The notes under the pieces are model-generated. The model was not told the origin of the DNA. It saw only the letters and a program-made list of their open reading frames with translations, and ran no database searches. From Bacillus chungangensis (GTDB taxonomy: Bacteria > Bacillota > Bacilli > Bacillales > Bacillaceae_C): a DNA stretch of 64,000 bases. Both the position numbers and the translations under genes were made by a program. The stretch's first letter is position 1. Each line of letters opens with the position of its first letter. The DNA lies in contig NZ_JAUSTT010000002.1 of assembly GCF_030812995.1 (NCBI RefSeq), positions 124,001 through 188,000 of the forward strand, written 5' to 3'. Shown piece by piece: positions 7,854-16,241 of this stretch.

Positions 7854-9671
7854 TTATTTAAAATATTGGCTTAATGAAATAAGCTCTGTTTTATTAACTG
7901 ATACATGATATTTTTTCAAGACAGTGTCGAGCTGTTCTAATAATTGTTCTGTTTGATGCTTCTCTTTTGAACGGATCATAAAATGATCGTACTGTTTGTT
8001 AAAATAAAATCGGTGCACCATTAAAAAGAGATGAATCATAAAGCCTTCTTTTCTGTCGGGATGAAGCTGTGAACCGAAAGTATCCATTATCTCATGTGCA
8101 ATTTCAAAACCTTTGAGAATGATTTCCTGACTGATCTCTTCATTGTTTTTTTCTTCCTCAAATGCTTGATTGCTTTGTTGTAAAAATGCTGTAGAAGTAT
8201 CGGCCGTTTCTTGAATGATTTCGTACACAGCCTCCCGAATAGCGCGTATATTTTCTTCACTTGGAACGGAATCAACAATAATGACTGGAACATTTGCTTT
8301 TAAAGGAAATACACTAATAATTAAGTCAATATCTTGTTCCTTCATTCTTTCCTCTACTTCCAACATCGAGCAATATGCAGCAATTTCGATTTGTTTAATT
8401 TCCCTTTCCACACGATTCTTAATTAACCTGGCAACACCGCGTCCAGTTGAGCAGACATACAGAGCAGTTACACACGGTTTCTTCTTAAAAACATTTTCAT
8501 ATGATACTAGAAAATGCAGTGTAATAAAGGAAATGAACGAATCGTGGACAATACTCGTGTAAGGGCCTATGTACTTCAAACAGGCATCCCTAATATGTGA
8601 AAACAAGGAAAAATGACTGTTTTTAATTTCTTCCTTAAAAGGGTTGATTTCCGTTAAATAGGTTGTGCTTTTTTCAAAGCGCAGTGATAAATGCGCTAGC
8701 AAGTTGCCATACAGTTTAACATCTTGTACATAAGGCACATCTTCTTTCTTGCTTACATAATGAATAATTTGATTCGTAATTTTAACCAAATCAAGCTTTT
8801 GATCAAGTAAAAAATTTCGGTGTACATAATGAAATTCATCTTCTAACATCGGCACTTGATATTCTGTACAAACTCTTGCCATCAATTTTTCAAGAAACGA
8901 TGAAGATTTATCATCCGATTGGAACAAGCGATAGCTTCCGATCGTACAACCGCAATCCATTCTAACTAACATAATGGTAAGGCGAATAAATATGGACAAG
9001 ATTTCAACATGAGAAATGCTTTCTCCCTTTGCTTCCAGAAGAATTTCTCTCGATTGTTTCATGACATTTTTACATGCAGCAAGGATTGTGTCGTCTAAAT
9101 TTAATGACAGCTCATCTATTTTCCCTGTCTGAATGGTAGTGAAAATATGATACATATCATAGTCGCTTACATTTTCGCGTATGATATGTTCTGTCAACAA
9201 GCGCAGGTGGATTTCCTTGCCAACTATACGATACCCTTTTCGCTGTTTTCGTTCTAAGTGCAGCATCCAAGGCTGAATAAATTCCTCAAAGGCTTTTAAA
9301 TCATTAATAATGGTGTTGCGGCTTACCTGAATTTGATCTGCTAATTGCGAAGCTGTGATATAACCCTCTTTTACAAAAAACATATATAAAATTCTTTCTA
9401 AACGAGCATGCTGGTCGACATAGAATGATTCATTTTTATTTTCGATCATTGCTCGATAAAGCTGCAGCTTTTCATTTTCGCTGCATTCCAGCCACAGCCC
9501 TTTGTTCGGCTGTGCATAGATCTCAATGCTAAACTGCTCAAGCCATTTTCGAATATTTTCTAAATCATATTTAATCGTTCTTGTACTAACCTCCAACTCT
9601 TTAGATAAATCTTTAATTCGAATTGTTTTTCTCGCTTCGATTAATTTTGACACGATTAAATTTTCTCTCAT
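7854..9671 (-). CDS. BglG/Mga-type PRD-containing transcriptional regulator
   Basis: 605 residues from ATG 9671 (two in-frame TTG codons lie just upstream, without a better site). Order of parts: HTH_11-like helix-turn-helix (~5-60, KDLSKELEVSTRTIKYDLEN), a second HTH (~85-140, ASQLADQIQVSRNTIINDLK), two PRDs (~170-385), an EIIB-like domain with phospho-Cys loop YVCSTGRGVARLI at ~405, and a C-terminal third PRD-like helical unit in place of an EIIA. It is the first gene of the operon and probably its activator, switched by PTS phosphorylation. Its C-terminal unit resembles the stand-alone PRD protein encoded three genes on. Confidence 0.85.
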   Translation of the reverse strand: MRENLIVSKLIEARKTIRIKDLSKELEVSTRTIKYDLENIRKWLEQFSIEIYAQPNKGLWLECSENEKLQLYRAMIENKNESFYVDQHARLERILYMFFVKEGYITASQLADQIQVSRNTIINDLKAFEEFIQPWMLHLERKQRKGYRIVGKEIHLRLLTEHIIRENVSDYDMYHIFTTIQTGKIDELSLNLDDTILAACKNVMKQSREILLEAKGESISHVEILSIFIRLTIMLVRMDCGCTIGSYRLFQSDDKSSSFLEKLMARVCTEYQVPMLEDEFHYVHRNFLLDQKLDLVKITNQIIHYVSKKEDVPYVQDVKLYGNLLAHLSLRFEKSTTYLTEINPFKEEIKNSHFSLFSHIRDACLKYIGPYTSIVHDSFISFITLHFLVSYENVFKKKPCVTALYVCSTGRGVARLIKNRVEREIKQIEIAAYCSMLEVEERMKEQDIDLIISVFPLKANVPVIIVDSVPSEENIRAIREAVYEIIQETADTSTAFLQQSNQAFEEEKNNEEISQEIILKGFEIAHEIMDTFGSQLHPDRKEGFMIHLFLMVHRFYFNKQYDHFMIRSKEKHQTEQLLEQLDTVLKKYHVSVNKTELISLSQYFK

Positions 9672-10005
9672 CGTCAACAATGTACATTCACCACGCTGCT
9701 TGTAGTTCGCTCATTTTTTGACTGACACAGGCCGCTCAAAAAGTCTTACTTTTACTGAATATGTTGAAATCATCCTTTTTTTTCAAGCGTTTCGAAACGT
9801 CTTTCGTATCATCTGCTCACTTATTTTTCTTTTTGAACTTGCCTATATCTTGATTATAGACGGTTTAAAGTGAAAGCGACAGACCAAGTTGGCTCACCAT
9901 CATTAGTGAAATTTCCTGATATAATACAAATATCTTAATCTCCACCTGTTTCACAGTGAGTTCAAGGAATGGCGAGAAACTATTGATGAAGGAGGAAAAA
10001 GAAAT
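9672..10005. promoter_or_regulatory. Divergent promoter region with candidate operator
   Basis: 334 bases between the operon regulator (minus) and a small membrane protein gene (plus). The clearest element is the perfect palindrome CGTTTCGAAACG at 9788-9799, about 117 bases upstream of the regulator start, next to T/A-rich tracts. It could be an operator for the regulator. No consensus promoter pair stands out. Confidence 0.35.
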
Positions 10006-10356
10006 ATGCATTATTTCTCTGAAATTTTTATAGGTTATTTAACTATTTTTGTTTTTTTGGAAGCTTTTTTAATTGGCGTATTCATTTCAACATCCATTTA
10101 TTTTTTTACTAAAAATAAATGGGGCAGTATATTGCTATGTGTTCCTTTTAGCGCTGCATATCTTTTCATCATTTACGAGTATCCTTTTCATCTAATATTT
10201 ATGCTTTTTGAATTAATCATGCAATATGCAATCATACAACTAATTTCAAACTTAACAAAAAAGCAAAGCCATCAAAACATATCATTTTTCAAATTTAAAG
10301 TATGTCAACCATTAGTTAATACCACTAACCAAATGCAGGGAGCACCTCTAAAGTGA
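10006..10356 (+). CDS. Small membrane protein of unknown function
   Basis: 116 residues. Three hydrophobic segments: about 8-31 (IGYLTIFVFLEAFLIGVFIS), 38-58 (GSILLCVPFSAAYLFIIYEY) and 60-80. A polar tail of ~35 residues follows. No known domain. The gene is supported by a strong ribosome binding site (GAAGGAGG, 10 bases before ATG) and by a hairpin right after the stop. Monocistronic. Confidence 0.6.
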   Translation: MHYFSEIFIGYLTIFVFLEAFLIGVFISTSIYFFTKNKWGSILLCVPFSAAYLFIIYEYPFHLIFMLFELIMQYAIIQLISNLTKKQSHQNISFFKFKVCQPLVNTTNQMQGAPLK

Positions 10357-10363
10357 CGTTTAC

Positions 10364-10397
10364 AAAAAGCATCAAACATTATCTTTTTATGCTTTTT
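10364..10397 (+). terminator. Terminator of the small membrane protein gene
   Basis: AAAAAGCAT (10364-10372) pairs perfectly with ATGCTTTTT (10389-10397), loop 16 bases, ending in T5. It begins 7 bases after the stop codon at 10356. Confidence 0.7.
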
Positions 10398-10461
10398 GAG
10401 AAGAGCGAAAGATGGTTCACTCACTCGAAACAAGCGATAAACTTCCGATCTTTACAACCGT

Positions 10462-10495
10462 AAAAAAAGGGCAGTCATCATTGACTAGCCCTTTT
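10462..10495 (-). terminator. Terminator of the two-component operon
   Basis: AAAAGGGC.GTCA / TGAC..GCCCTTTT hairpin, with seven T following on the minus strand. It lies 20 bases past the histidine kinase stop (10515). Confidence 0.85.
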
Positions 10496-10514
10496 ACTGG
10501 CTTCTACTTCTAGA

Positions 10515-12269
10515 TTATTTATCTTTCTCATGAGACAATTGCATAGAAATCACAACGCTAGTCCCTTTCCCCACCTTTGAATGAACGGTTATTTTTCCTT
10601 TATGCGCATCTACGACAGCCTTTGCGATACTCATTCCAAGACCAGAACCTTCTGTAGACTCTATCGTATTAGTCCCTCGATAATAGCGGGTAAATAATTG
10701 CGCCAGCGTTTCTTCATCCATTCCCTTCCCATTGTCTTCGATCCGAATATGTACGCAGCCTCCCGCTAACTCAATCGTAACAGCAATCTTTACTTTATGA
10801 TGATTATGCTTGATCGCATTCATGATGACATTGTTAATCAAACGTGTAAATAACGTTTGATCCACTAATAAAAAAATGCGCTCTGGCGCCTCATTAAATT
10901 CAAATTTGACACGCTGCAGTGTTCTATCATTGACAAAACGAATCACGATGGAACGGAGCAAGCTATTCAGCTCTACAGATGTAAGTGTAAGCGGCAGGTC
11001 TGTATTTCTTAATTGAAAAATAAGCGAGAAATCTTCTACAAGTCTTTGCATATATTCACTTTTCTCACGAATCGTACTCCCCATCTTACATATTTCTTGC
11101 TCCGTAAAGGAATACTCTTTATTCTCCATTAAATGACCATAGCCTTTCATTGTCGCTATAGGTGTCCGTAAATCATGAGAGATGCCAGACATCCATTCTT
11201 CACGCATACGTTCCAACTGCTGCCGCATTTCTTCATTTTCTTTAAGCGAATGTCCAAGTTCTTGAAATGATGCAATCACCTCTTCGTAAATTTGATATTT
11301 TTGCCGCAAGGCTCCCTTCTTTGTGTACAGCTTTTCTTGTTCGCCATCAGCGATTAAATAAGAAAAATGCGGCTTGCCTAGCCGTTCAAGCCAACTAACA
11401 AATAAAAGCAGCGGACGGCTGTAGCGATTCGCATACCAAATAGAGTAGAGGATCATCATAATTAAAATAAGGCTATTGATGATAATGCCGATATAAATGG
11501 TTTTTTTCACCCAATTTATTTCAGTATGGATAATATTGTTCTGTTTTTGGAACACAACCCATCTCAATGAACTGCCAAGAGGATGATGTGTGGCAATATT
11601 TCGATTCTGTTCTCCTTGTCGATATTGTTTTAATAATATATCTAATGGATGATGCTGCAGCTTCGCCTTTTCTGCACCGAATGCTTGCACGACCTCATTA
11701 TTTGCATCTACAATATATAGTTCCGCATATGCTTCTCTTACCTTCTGATTGAATACATCACTTTTCGCCTCTGGAATCATGCCATTTTCAGCATATTGAT
11801 TGCTCCATTCCTCCACAAGCTGCGGGAGTTCGTTTTTCCTGCCAAGCAGCATGATATAGGAATCTTTTTGTTGATCAAATTCAACATGCCAGCTTACTTC
11901 ATAGCCCGCAATTTGACCTGTTTCTTGTATATCAACTAACTGAGAAATCGTATACTGTTTTGGTATTTCTTGTGCTTCCCCTTGTTCATAGATGACCTCA
12001 CCATCCATCCGAATGATTTGCACCCACATATGATGCTGCTCAAGTTGATGAACATAGCTACTTGATATTTTTGGCCCGCCATCCTCTATCGATGTTTCAA
12101 GGCTAATGAGATGAAGCAAAGATTCAGGAAAATCTGCATATAGCTGCTCTCGAGATACATACACAATCAAAAATAGCACTAAAAGGGTAAAGAAGATAAC
12201 TGCAAAAACAAGTCCTAGTAGAAATTGACCGCTAAAATGAAACATTAAACGTTTGCGAATCGATTTCAT
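10515..12269 (-). CDS. Two-component sensor histidine kinase
   Basis: 584 residues. Membrane segment 1 at ~15-38, a large extracytoplasmic sensor of ~215 residues, membrane segment 2 at ~255-278. Then a linker and a coiled region, an H-box SGISHDLRTPIATMKGYGH (phospho-His ~365), N-box NVIMNAIKHNHHKV, G1 IEDNGKGMDE and G2 GSGLGMSIAKAVVDAHKGK. All ATP-binding residues look intact. The sensor part resembles nothing I can name, so the signal is unknown. ATG behind AAGGAGAG, 5 bases after the response regulator stop: one operon. Confidence 0.92.
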   Translation of the reverse strand: MKSIRKRLMFHFSGQFLLGLVFAVIFFTLLVLFLIVYVSREQLYADFPESLLHLISLETSIEDGGPKISSSYVHQLEQHHMWVQIIRMDGEVIYEQGEAQEIPKQYTISQLVDIQETGQIAGYEVSWHVEFDQQKDSYIMLLGRKNELPQLVEEWSNQYAENGMIPEAKSDVFNQKVREAYAELYIVDANNEVVQAFGAEKAKLQHHPLDILLKQYRQGEQNRNIATHHPLGSSLRWVVFQKQNNIIHTEINWVKKTIYIGIIINSLILIMMILYSIWYANRYSRPLLLFVSWLERLGKPHFSYLIADGEQEKLYTKKGALRQKYQIYEEVIASFQELGHSLKENEEMRQQLERMREEWMSGISHDLRTPIATMKGYGHLMENKEYSFTEQEICKMGSTIREKSEYMQRLVEDFSLIFQLRNTDLPLTLTSVELNSLLRSIVIRFVNDRTLQRVKFEFNEAPERIFLLVDQTLFTRLINNVIMNAIKHNHHKVKIAVTIELAGGCVHIRIEDNGKGMDEETLAQLFTRYYRGTNTIESTEGSGLGMSIAKAVVDAHKGKITVHSKVGKGTSVVISMQLSHEKDK

Positions 12270-12274
12270 TTTTT

Positions 12275-12994
12275 CTAACTCTCCTTCACAAGCTTGTATC
12301 CCAGTCCTCTTAACGTGATCAAATATCTAGGTTCACTTGGATTCTCTTCAATTTTTTCACGAAGCCTGCGAATATGCACCATCACAGTATTGTCGTCACT
12401 CACATCTCGAAATCCCCATACTGCCTGCAATAAATGTTCCTTTGAAAATACTTGGTTCGGATATTTACAGAAATGTAAAAGCAATTGAAAGACTTGAGGT
12501 GGGCATTCCACTTGCTTTCCTTCTACGATCAATTCACCAGCAGCCTCATCTACTTGAAAGCGGCCAAAATCAAAATGATCAGTATTTTTTTTCCGTTCAT
12601 TTAGCTGACTTTGTTTCACTAGCGGGTATTGACGGCGTAATTTAGCATTAATACGGGCAACCACTTCAAGTGGATTGAAAGGCTTCGTTATATAATCATC
12701 GCCTCCAAGGGCAAAGCCTAAAATCCGATCAAGATCGGATACCTTTGCAGTTAAAAATAAAATAAAAGCATCCGTTTTTTCACGGATCGTCGGACAAATG
12801 TTAAAGCCGCTTTCATCTGGCAGCATCACGTCTAAAATAATAAAATCAAATGGTTCGGCATCTATCATTGAAATAGCTTCTTTCGCATTATACGCATAAA
12901 AAAGTTGCTGAAAGCCCTCTTTTTTCAAAGCCATTTCAAGTACATGGATGATTGATGGCTCATCATCAATGATTAGAATACGTGTTCCTTCCAT
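12275..12994 (-). CDS. OmpR-family response regulator
   Basis: 239 residues. Receiver domain with RILIIDDEPS (acidic pocket), phospho-Asp in FIILDVMLPDES (~55), Thr in LFLTAKVSD and Lys in DYITKPFNP. C-terminal winged helix (~140-235) with VMVHIRRLREKIEENPSEPR and LITLRGLGYKL. ATG 12994 is preferred over an in-frame TTG 15 bases earlier because that TTG overlaps the GGAGGGG ribosome binding site. Partner of the downstream kinase. Upstream direct repeats suggest autoregulation. Confidence 0.93.
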   Translation of the reverse strand: MEGTRILIIDDEPSIIHVLEMALKKEGFQQLFYAYNAKEAISMIDAEPFDFIILDVMLPDESGFNICPTIREKTDAFILFLTAKVSDLDRILGFALGGDDYITKPFNPLEVVARINAKLRRQYPLVKQSQLNERKKNTDHFDFGRFQVDEAAGELIVEGKQVECPPQVFQLLLHFCKYPNQVFSKEHLLQAVWGFRDVSDDNTVMVHIRRLREKIEENPSEPRYLITLRGLGYKLVKES

Positions 12995-13030
12995 TTTATT
13001 CCCCTCCAAAAATATCGTATCACAGCGACT

Positions 13031-13163
13031 TTACGAAAACCTTACAAGTAAACGTGCCAAAAATGGTCCATACATACGCACCAATTAATAAAGCTGTTAT
13101 TTTCCCAGATGCAACAAAGAAGCTATGACTTTTAGACTGAGTAGCTGTATTACGAAAACCTTA
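13031..13163. promoter_or_regulatory. Direct repeats TTACGAAAACCTTA upstream of the response regulator
   Basis: TTACGAAAACCTTA occurs at 13031-13044 and again at 13150-13163, 119 bases apart. On the transcribed strand it reads TAAGGTTTTCGTAA, a form expected for an OmpR-type regulator site. The near copy lies about 37 bases before the regulator start. A nearly perfect 27-base palindrome follows at 13171-13197 (CTTACA ... TGTAAG). Confidence 0.45.
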
Positions 13164-13265
13164 TCGAATGCTTACATTTTTATATAAAAATTGTAAGGCA
13201 CTCGTCAATATTCCGTTACATTCATTTTTTAAGATAACCCTCAGCAGCAGTTTCCTTCGCATCGC

Positions 13266-13340
13266 TGTCAGTGGAGTTTTTTTCCTCTCCCCCTCATTAA
13301 ATTGATTTAATCCCTCTAACTAATGAGATTGTCGGATAAA
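13266..13340 (+). repeat. Decayed copy of the ATAAA-bounded structured repeat
   Basis: GTCAGTGGAG ... CTCCCCCTCA resembles the left hairpin of the dispersed element and ACTAATGAGATT.TCGGATAAA its right end. It directly abuts the intact copy A. Much degraded, so the assignment is tentative. Confidence 0.35.
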
Positions 13341-13495
13341 GTGAAACTTCCATCAGTGGGGGTTTTCTCTCATCCCCCACTGATGGTTAGTTGAACCAAT
13401 CGGACATTTGACTTTCAGTTATCCCCCACCTAGACTTCTTCGATTCCTCTTAATCTTGAGGTGGGGGTCTTACTGCCAGTTAGATGTGGGATAAA
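13336..13495 (+). mobile_element. Structured repeat copy A (short form, 160 bp)
   Basis: Bounded by ATAAA on both sides. Left hairpin CAGTGGGGG / CCCCCACTG, right hairpin CCCCCACCT / AGGTGGGGG, end AGTTAGATGTGGGATAAA. The internal part present in long copies is missing, exactly as in copy D, so the short form is a heritable subfamily. No coding capacity. GGAGG follows it directly, but the DUF418 start is 85 bases further on. Confidence 0.85.
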
Positions 13496-13580
13496 GGAGG
13501 AAAGCTTTTTAATTAACAAGAGATAAAGATGAAGGAAAGCGGAAATGGCAAGCTATTCACTATTTTCAGGAGGAATTAGG

Positions 13581-14777
13581 ATGAATCATTCAATCAAGAT
13601 CGCTCATGATCGTGAGCCGACAGCTCCTATCGAACGAGAGAAGCTGGCAATAAGAACAAAGAGGATTACAGTCGTCGATGCAATGCGCGGTGCCAGCCTG
13701 CTTGGAATATTGATAAGTAATATGCTTATTTTCCAATATGGGATGTGGGGAAAGGATGCACTGGATCTTTCATCGTTCTCAGCACTTTCACAAGGAGTCT
13801 ATTATTTTATTAAAATATTTATTGAAAGCAGCTTCATGCCGATTTTTTCATTTTTATTTGGCTTTGGTGTCGTGAAAATGGCAGAAAGCTTAGCCCGTAA
13901 ACAATTGCGTGTAAAATGGCATTTATTTCGCCGTGCCTTATTTTTATTATTTGCTGGTTTTGTGCATCGTTATTTTTTATGGGAAGGAGATATTTTATTC
14001 GGCTACGGTTTAACTTGCCTTGTATTAATCATGTTTGTCAATCGGCAAGCAAAAACGATTCTAATTTGGGGAATTCTCTTTTTAACTTTATTAGTAGGAA
14101 TGATGGCAGTACCACAAGTAATGATAGAAAAAGATCAAGAAAAAGTAGATCACTTTATTGAAGAAACAAATCATATTTACCAGAATGGAAATTATCTTGC
14201 AATAAAAGATCATCGAAATAATGCCCACCCAGTTGAGTTAAGTCCAGAAATGAATATTTTATTCGTGATATTAACACCATTTATGACAAGTGCCTTATTC
14301 TGGTTTGGCATGTATGCGGCAAAGCGTAATTGGTTTATAGAAGGATCGTTTCGGTTAACAACAGGGATTGGCATCACGGTTATTGCACTTGCTTTAAAAT
14401 CAGTTCAATATATTTTTCCACATTCCCCTTTACAAGGCTTTACCTATATAGCTGGCAGTTTATTGCTTTCAGTCGGATACATGATCATTTTTGTCAACCT
14501 TTATCGCAAAACAGAAAAGCTTCCAATCCACCAATTTTTTATTGCCGTTGGAAGGCTATCACTATCGAATTATTTACTGCAAACGGTTATTTGTACAACT
14601 ATTTTTTACGGCTATGGCTTTGGATTATTTGGAAAACTGGGAGTCTTTCTAGGGTTAGTGCTTTCATTCGTCATTTTCGCTTTCCAAATGATTGGAAGCA
14701 AGCTGTATTTAAAAAAATTCCGCACTGGTCCATTTGAAAAAGTACTGCGATATTGGACTTACTTGCGTTCAGTCTAA
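13581..14777 (+). CDS. DUF418 (YeiB-type) multi-pass membrane protein
   Basis: 398 residues from ATG 13581, chosen for AGGAGG 7 bases upstream (an in-frame ATG 36 bases earlier lacks a site). The N-terminal signature is ITVVDAMRGASLLGILISNML. About nine membrane segments, with the DUF418 core in the C-terminal half: FIAVGRLSLSNYLLQTVIC, FYGYGFGLFGK, and the closing GPFEKVLRYWTYL. The family function is unknown; it may export or modify envelope molecules. A paralogue is encoded at 16242-17426. The gene is divergent from the two-component system across the repeat-rich region. Confidence 0.88.
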   Translation: MNHSIKIAHDREPTAPIEREKLAIRTKRITVVDAMRGASLLGILISNMLIFQYGMWGKDALDLSSFSALSQGVYYFIKIFIESSFMPIFSFLFGFGVVKMAESLARKQLRVKWHLFRRALFLLFAGFVHRYFLWEGDILFGYGLTCLVLIMFVNRQAKTILIWGILFLTLLVGMMAVPQVMIEKDQEKVDHFIEETNHIYQNGNYLAIKDHRNNAHPVELSPEMNILFVILTPFMTSALFWFGMYAAKRNWFIEGSFRLTTGIGITVIALALKSVQYIFPHSPLQGFTYIAGSLLLSVGYMIIFVNLYRKTEKLPIHQFFIAVGRLSLSNYLLQTVICTTIFYGYGFGLFGKLGVFLGLVLSFVIFAFQMIGSKLYLKKFRTGPFEKVLRYWTYLRSV

Positions 14778-14810
14778 TCCATTCAACACGTAATTAAGTT
14801 CGGCCAAAAA

Positions 14811-14839
14811 AACCGCCCGTGAAAATATAATGGGCGGTT
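14811..14839. terminator. Bidirectional terminator
   Basis: AACCGCCC (14811-14818) pairs perfectly with GGGCGGTT (14832-14839). A-run on the left and T-rich right flank. It serves the convergent DUF418 gene (plus) and yisL (minus). Confidence 0.85.
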
Positions 14840-14848
14840 CGTTTAAAT

Positions 14849-15199
14849 TTATAATGGAAGTTTAAATCCTAAATAAATTGTTGCTCCTAACGACAATAGC
14901 AGAAGAATCCAGAACACTGTTGTCGGCTTCCCTTTTGATAATTTTACTAGAATCATTTCAAACATAGCAATAACAACGAAGCCAAGCAGCATTTTAACGC
15001 CATAGAGCGCTGGATCCAGCGTTTGAAACTTGAAAAATAGCAATGCTCCTGTCAAGATGATAAGTAAATAGAACAAACGCAAAATCATATGTGTAATTTT
15101 AAAACCTTTTCCTGTACTCTTGCTTAGGCCAAGCGCGACCAAAAATAAAATAAGCGCAATGACCCATGCCGTAATATGAGCATGTGTACTTTCCATCAT
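14849..15199 (-). CDS. yisL: YisL (UPF0344) membrane protein
   Basis: 116 residues with four membrane segments. STHAHITAWVIALILFLVAL and KITHMILRLFYLLIILTGA are the recognisable YisL signature, and the size matches. B. subtilis has yisL beside yisK, as here. Function unknown. Start at either of two adjacent ATGs behind GGGAGG. Confidence 0.85.
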   Translation of the reverse strand: MMESTHAHITAWVIALILFLVALGLSKSTGKGFKITHMILRLFYLLIILTGALLFFKFQTLDPALYGVKMLLGFVVIAMFEMILVKLSKGKPTTVFWILLLLSLGATIYLGFKLPL

Positions 15200-15311
15200 A
15201 TCAATGTTGCCTCCCTCTTTCCTTTCAATTTTTCACATAATAATAGTGAAAACATTGGATTAACATCATTATCTTACCACATCGTTAAAAAAAGCAATAA
15301 TGATAGATTTC

Positions 15312-16214
15312 TCACACAATTGTATTTATTAATGTCCCAATTCCTTCAACAGTGATCGCAATTGTATCACCTGGCTGTAAAAATTGTGGCGGATTTAATC
15401 CTTTCCCTACTCCTGCCGGTGTTCCGGTAGCGATAATATCACCAGGCTCCAAAGTCATTCCTTGTGATAGCGTTGAAATAATGGTTTCAATTGAAAAAAT
15501 CAATTGCTTCGTGTTGGACTGCTGGCGAATATCGCCATTGACCGTCGTCATAATATCTAATTGATTTGGATTTGCTATTGCCGTATGATGTACAATCCAT
15601 GGACCAATCGGACAACTTGTATCGAGGCTTTTCCCAATAAAATATTGTTGATGGCGAGCTTGTAAATCGCGGGCAGTAATGTCATTGATGATCGTATAGC
15701 CAAACACATGCGATAACGCATCTGATGGTTCGATATTTCGCCCGCTTTTTCCAATGACAATTGCCAGCTCACCCTCATAATCTAATTCTTTTGTTAAATG
15801 TTGATGTGATTCTATCAATTGTTGATGGCCCGTTACACTTGTCGGCGCTTTCGTAAATACAATAAGCGCTAAAGGTATGTCTGCTTCACTTCCCATTTCA
15901 ATGGCATGGTCGCGATAATTTTTCCCAACGCATATGATATTCTTCGCGGGACGGGGAATAGGAGCAGTCAACGTTATCTTATCTAATTCTAGACAATGAA
16001 GAGTAGATGGATAGGCTTTCCACCAATCATATAAATCAGAAACACGGCGAATAAAAGCATCTCCTAAAGTAATGCCTTCTTGTAATGTGGATGGCAAAAG
16101 CTGCTCCTTATTCCTTGCTTTTTCAAGCGCTTGTAAATCTACTATTTTTCCTGTTTCTTCAATAAATAAACCATAGCTGCTTCTATCTTGAGTAGTAAAG
16201 GATACAAACTTCAT
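15312..16214 (-). CDS. yisK: YisK, fumarylacetoacetate hydrolase family
   Basis: 300 residues, the same length as B. subtilis YisK. That protein is an FAH-fold enzyme reported as an oxaloacetate decarboxylase and linked to cell shape through Mbl. Core motifs: ICVGKNYRDHAIEMGSE, the metal ligands in LDYEGELAIVIGK, IINDITARDLQARH, FIGKSLDTSCPIGPWIV and IATGTPAGVGKG. Start at ATG 16214 behind GAAGGTG. It lies 27 bases after the DUF418 gene on the same strand and is followed, after 112 bases, by yisL. Confidence 0.88.
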   Translation of the reverse strand: MKFVSFTTQDRSSYGLFIEETGKIVDLQALEKARNKEQLLPSTLQEGITLGDAFIRRVSDLYDWWKAYPSTLHCLELDKITLTAPIPRPAKNIICVGKNYRDHAIEMGSEADIPLALIVFTKAPTSVTGHQQLIESHQHLTKELDYEGELAIVIGKSGRNIEPSDALSHVFGYTIINDITARDLQARHQQYFIGKSLDTSCPIGPWIVHHTAIANPNQLDIMTTVNGDIRQQSNTKQLIFSIETIISTLSQGMTLEPGDIIATGTPAGVGKGLNPPQFLQPGDTIAITVEGIGTLINTIV

Positions 16215-16241
16215 TTATATACACCTTCTCCATGTAAGATC

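Noticed and set aside
13529-13579. 16-codon leader frame before the DUF418 start
   Set aside because: Ends 1 base before the DUF418 ATG, which is suggestive, but the GGAGG is about 28 bases away and no attenuator follows.
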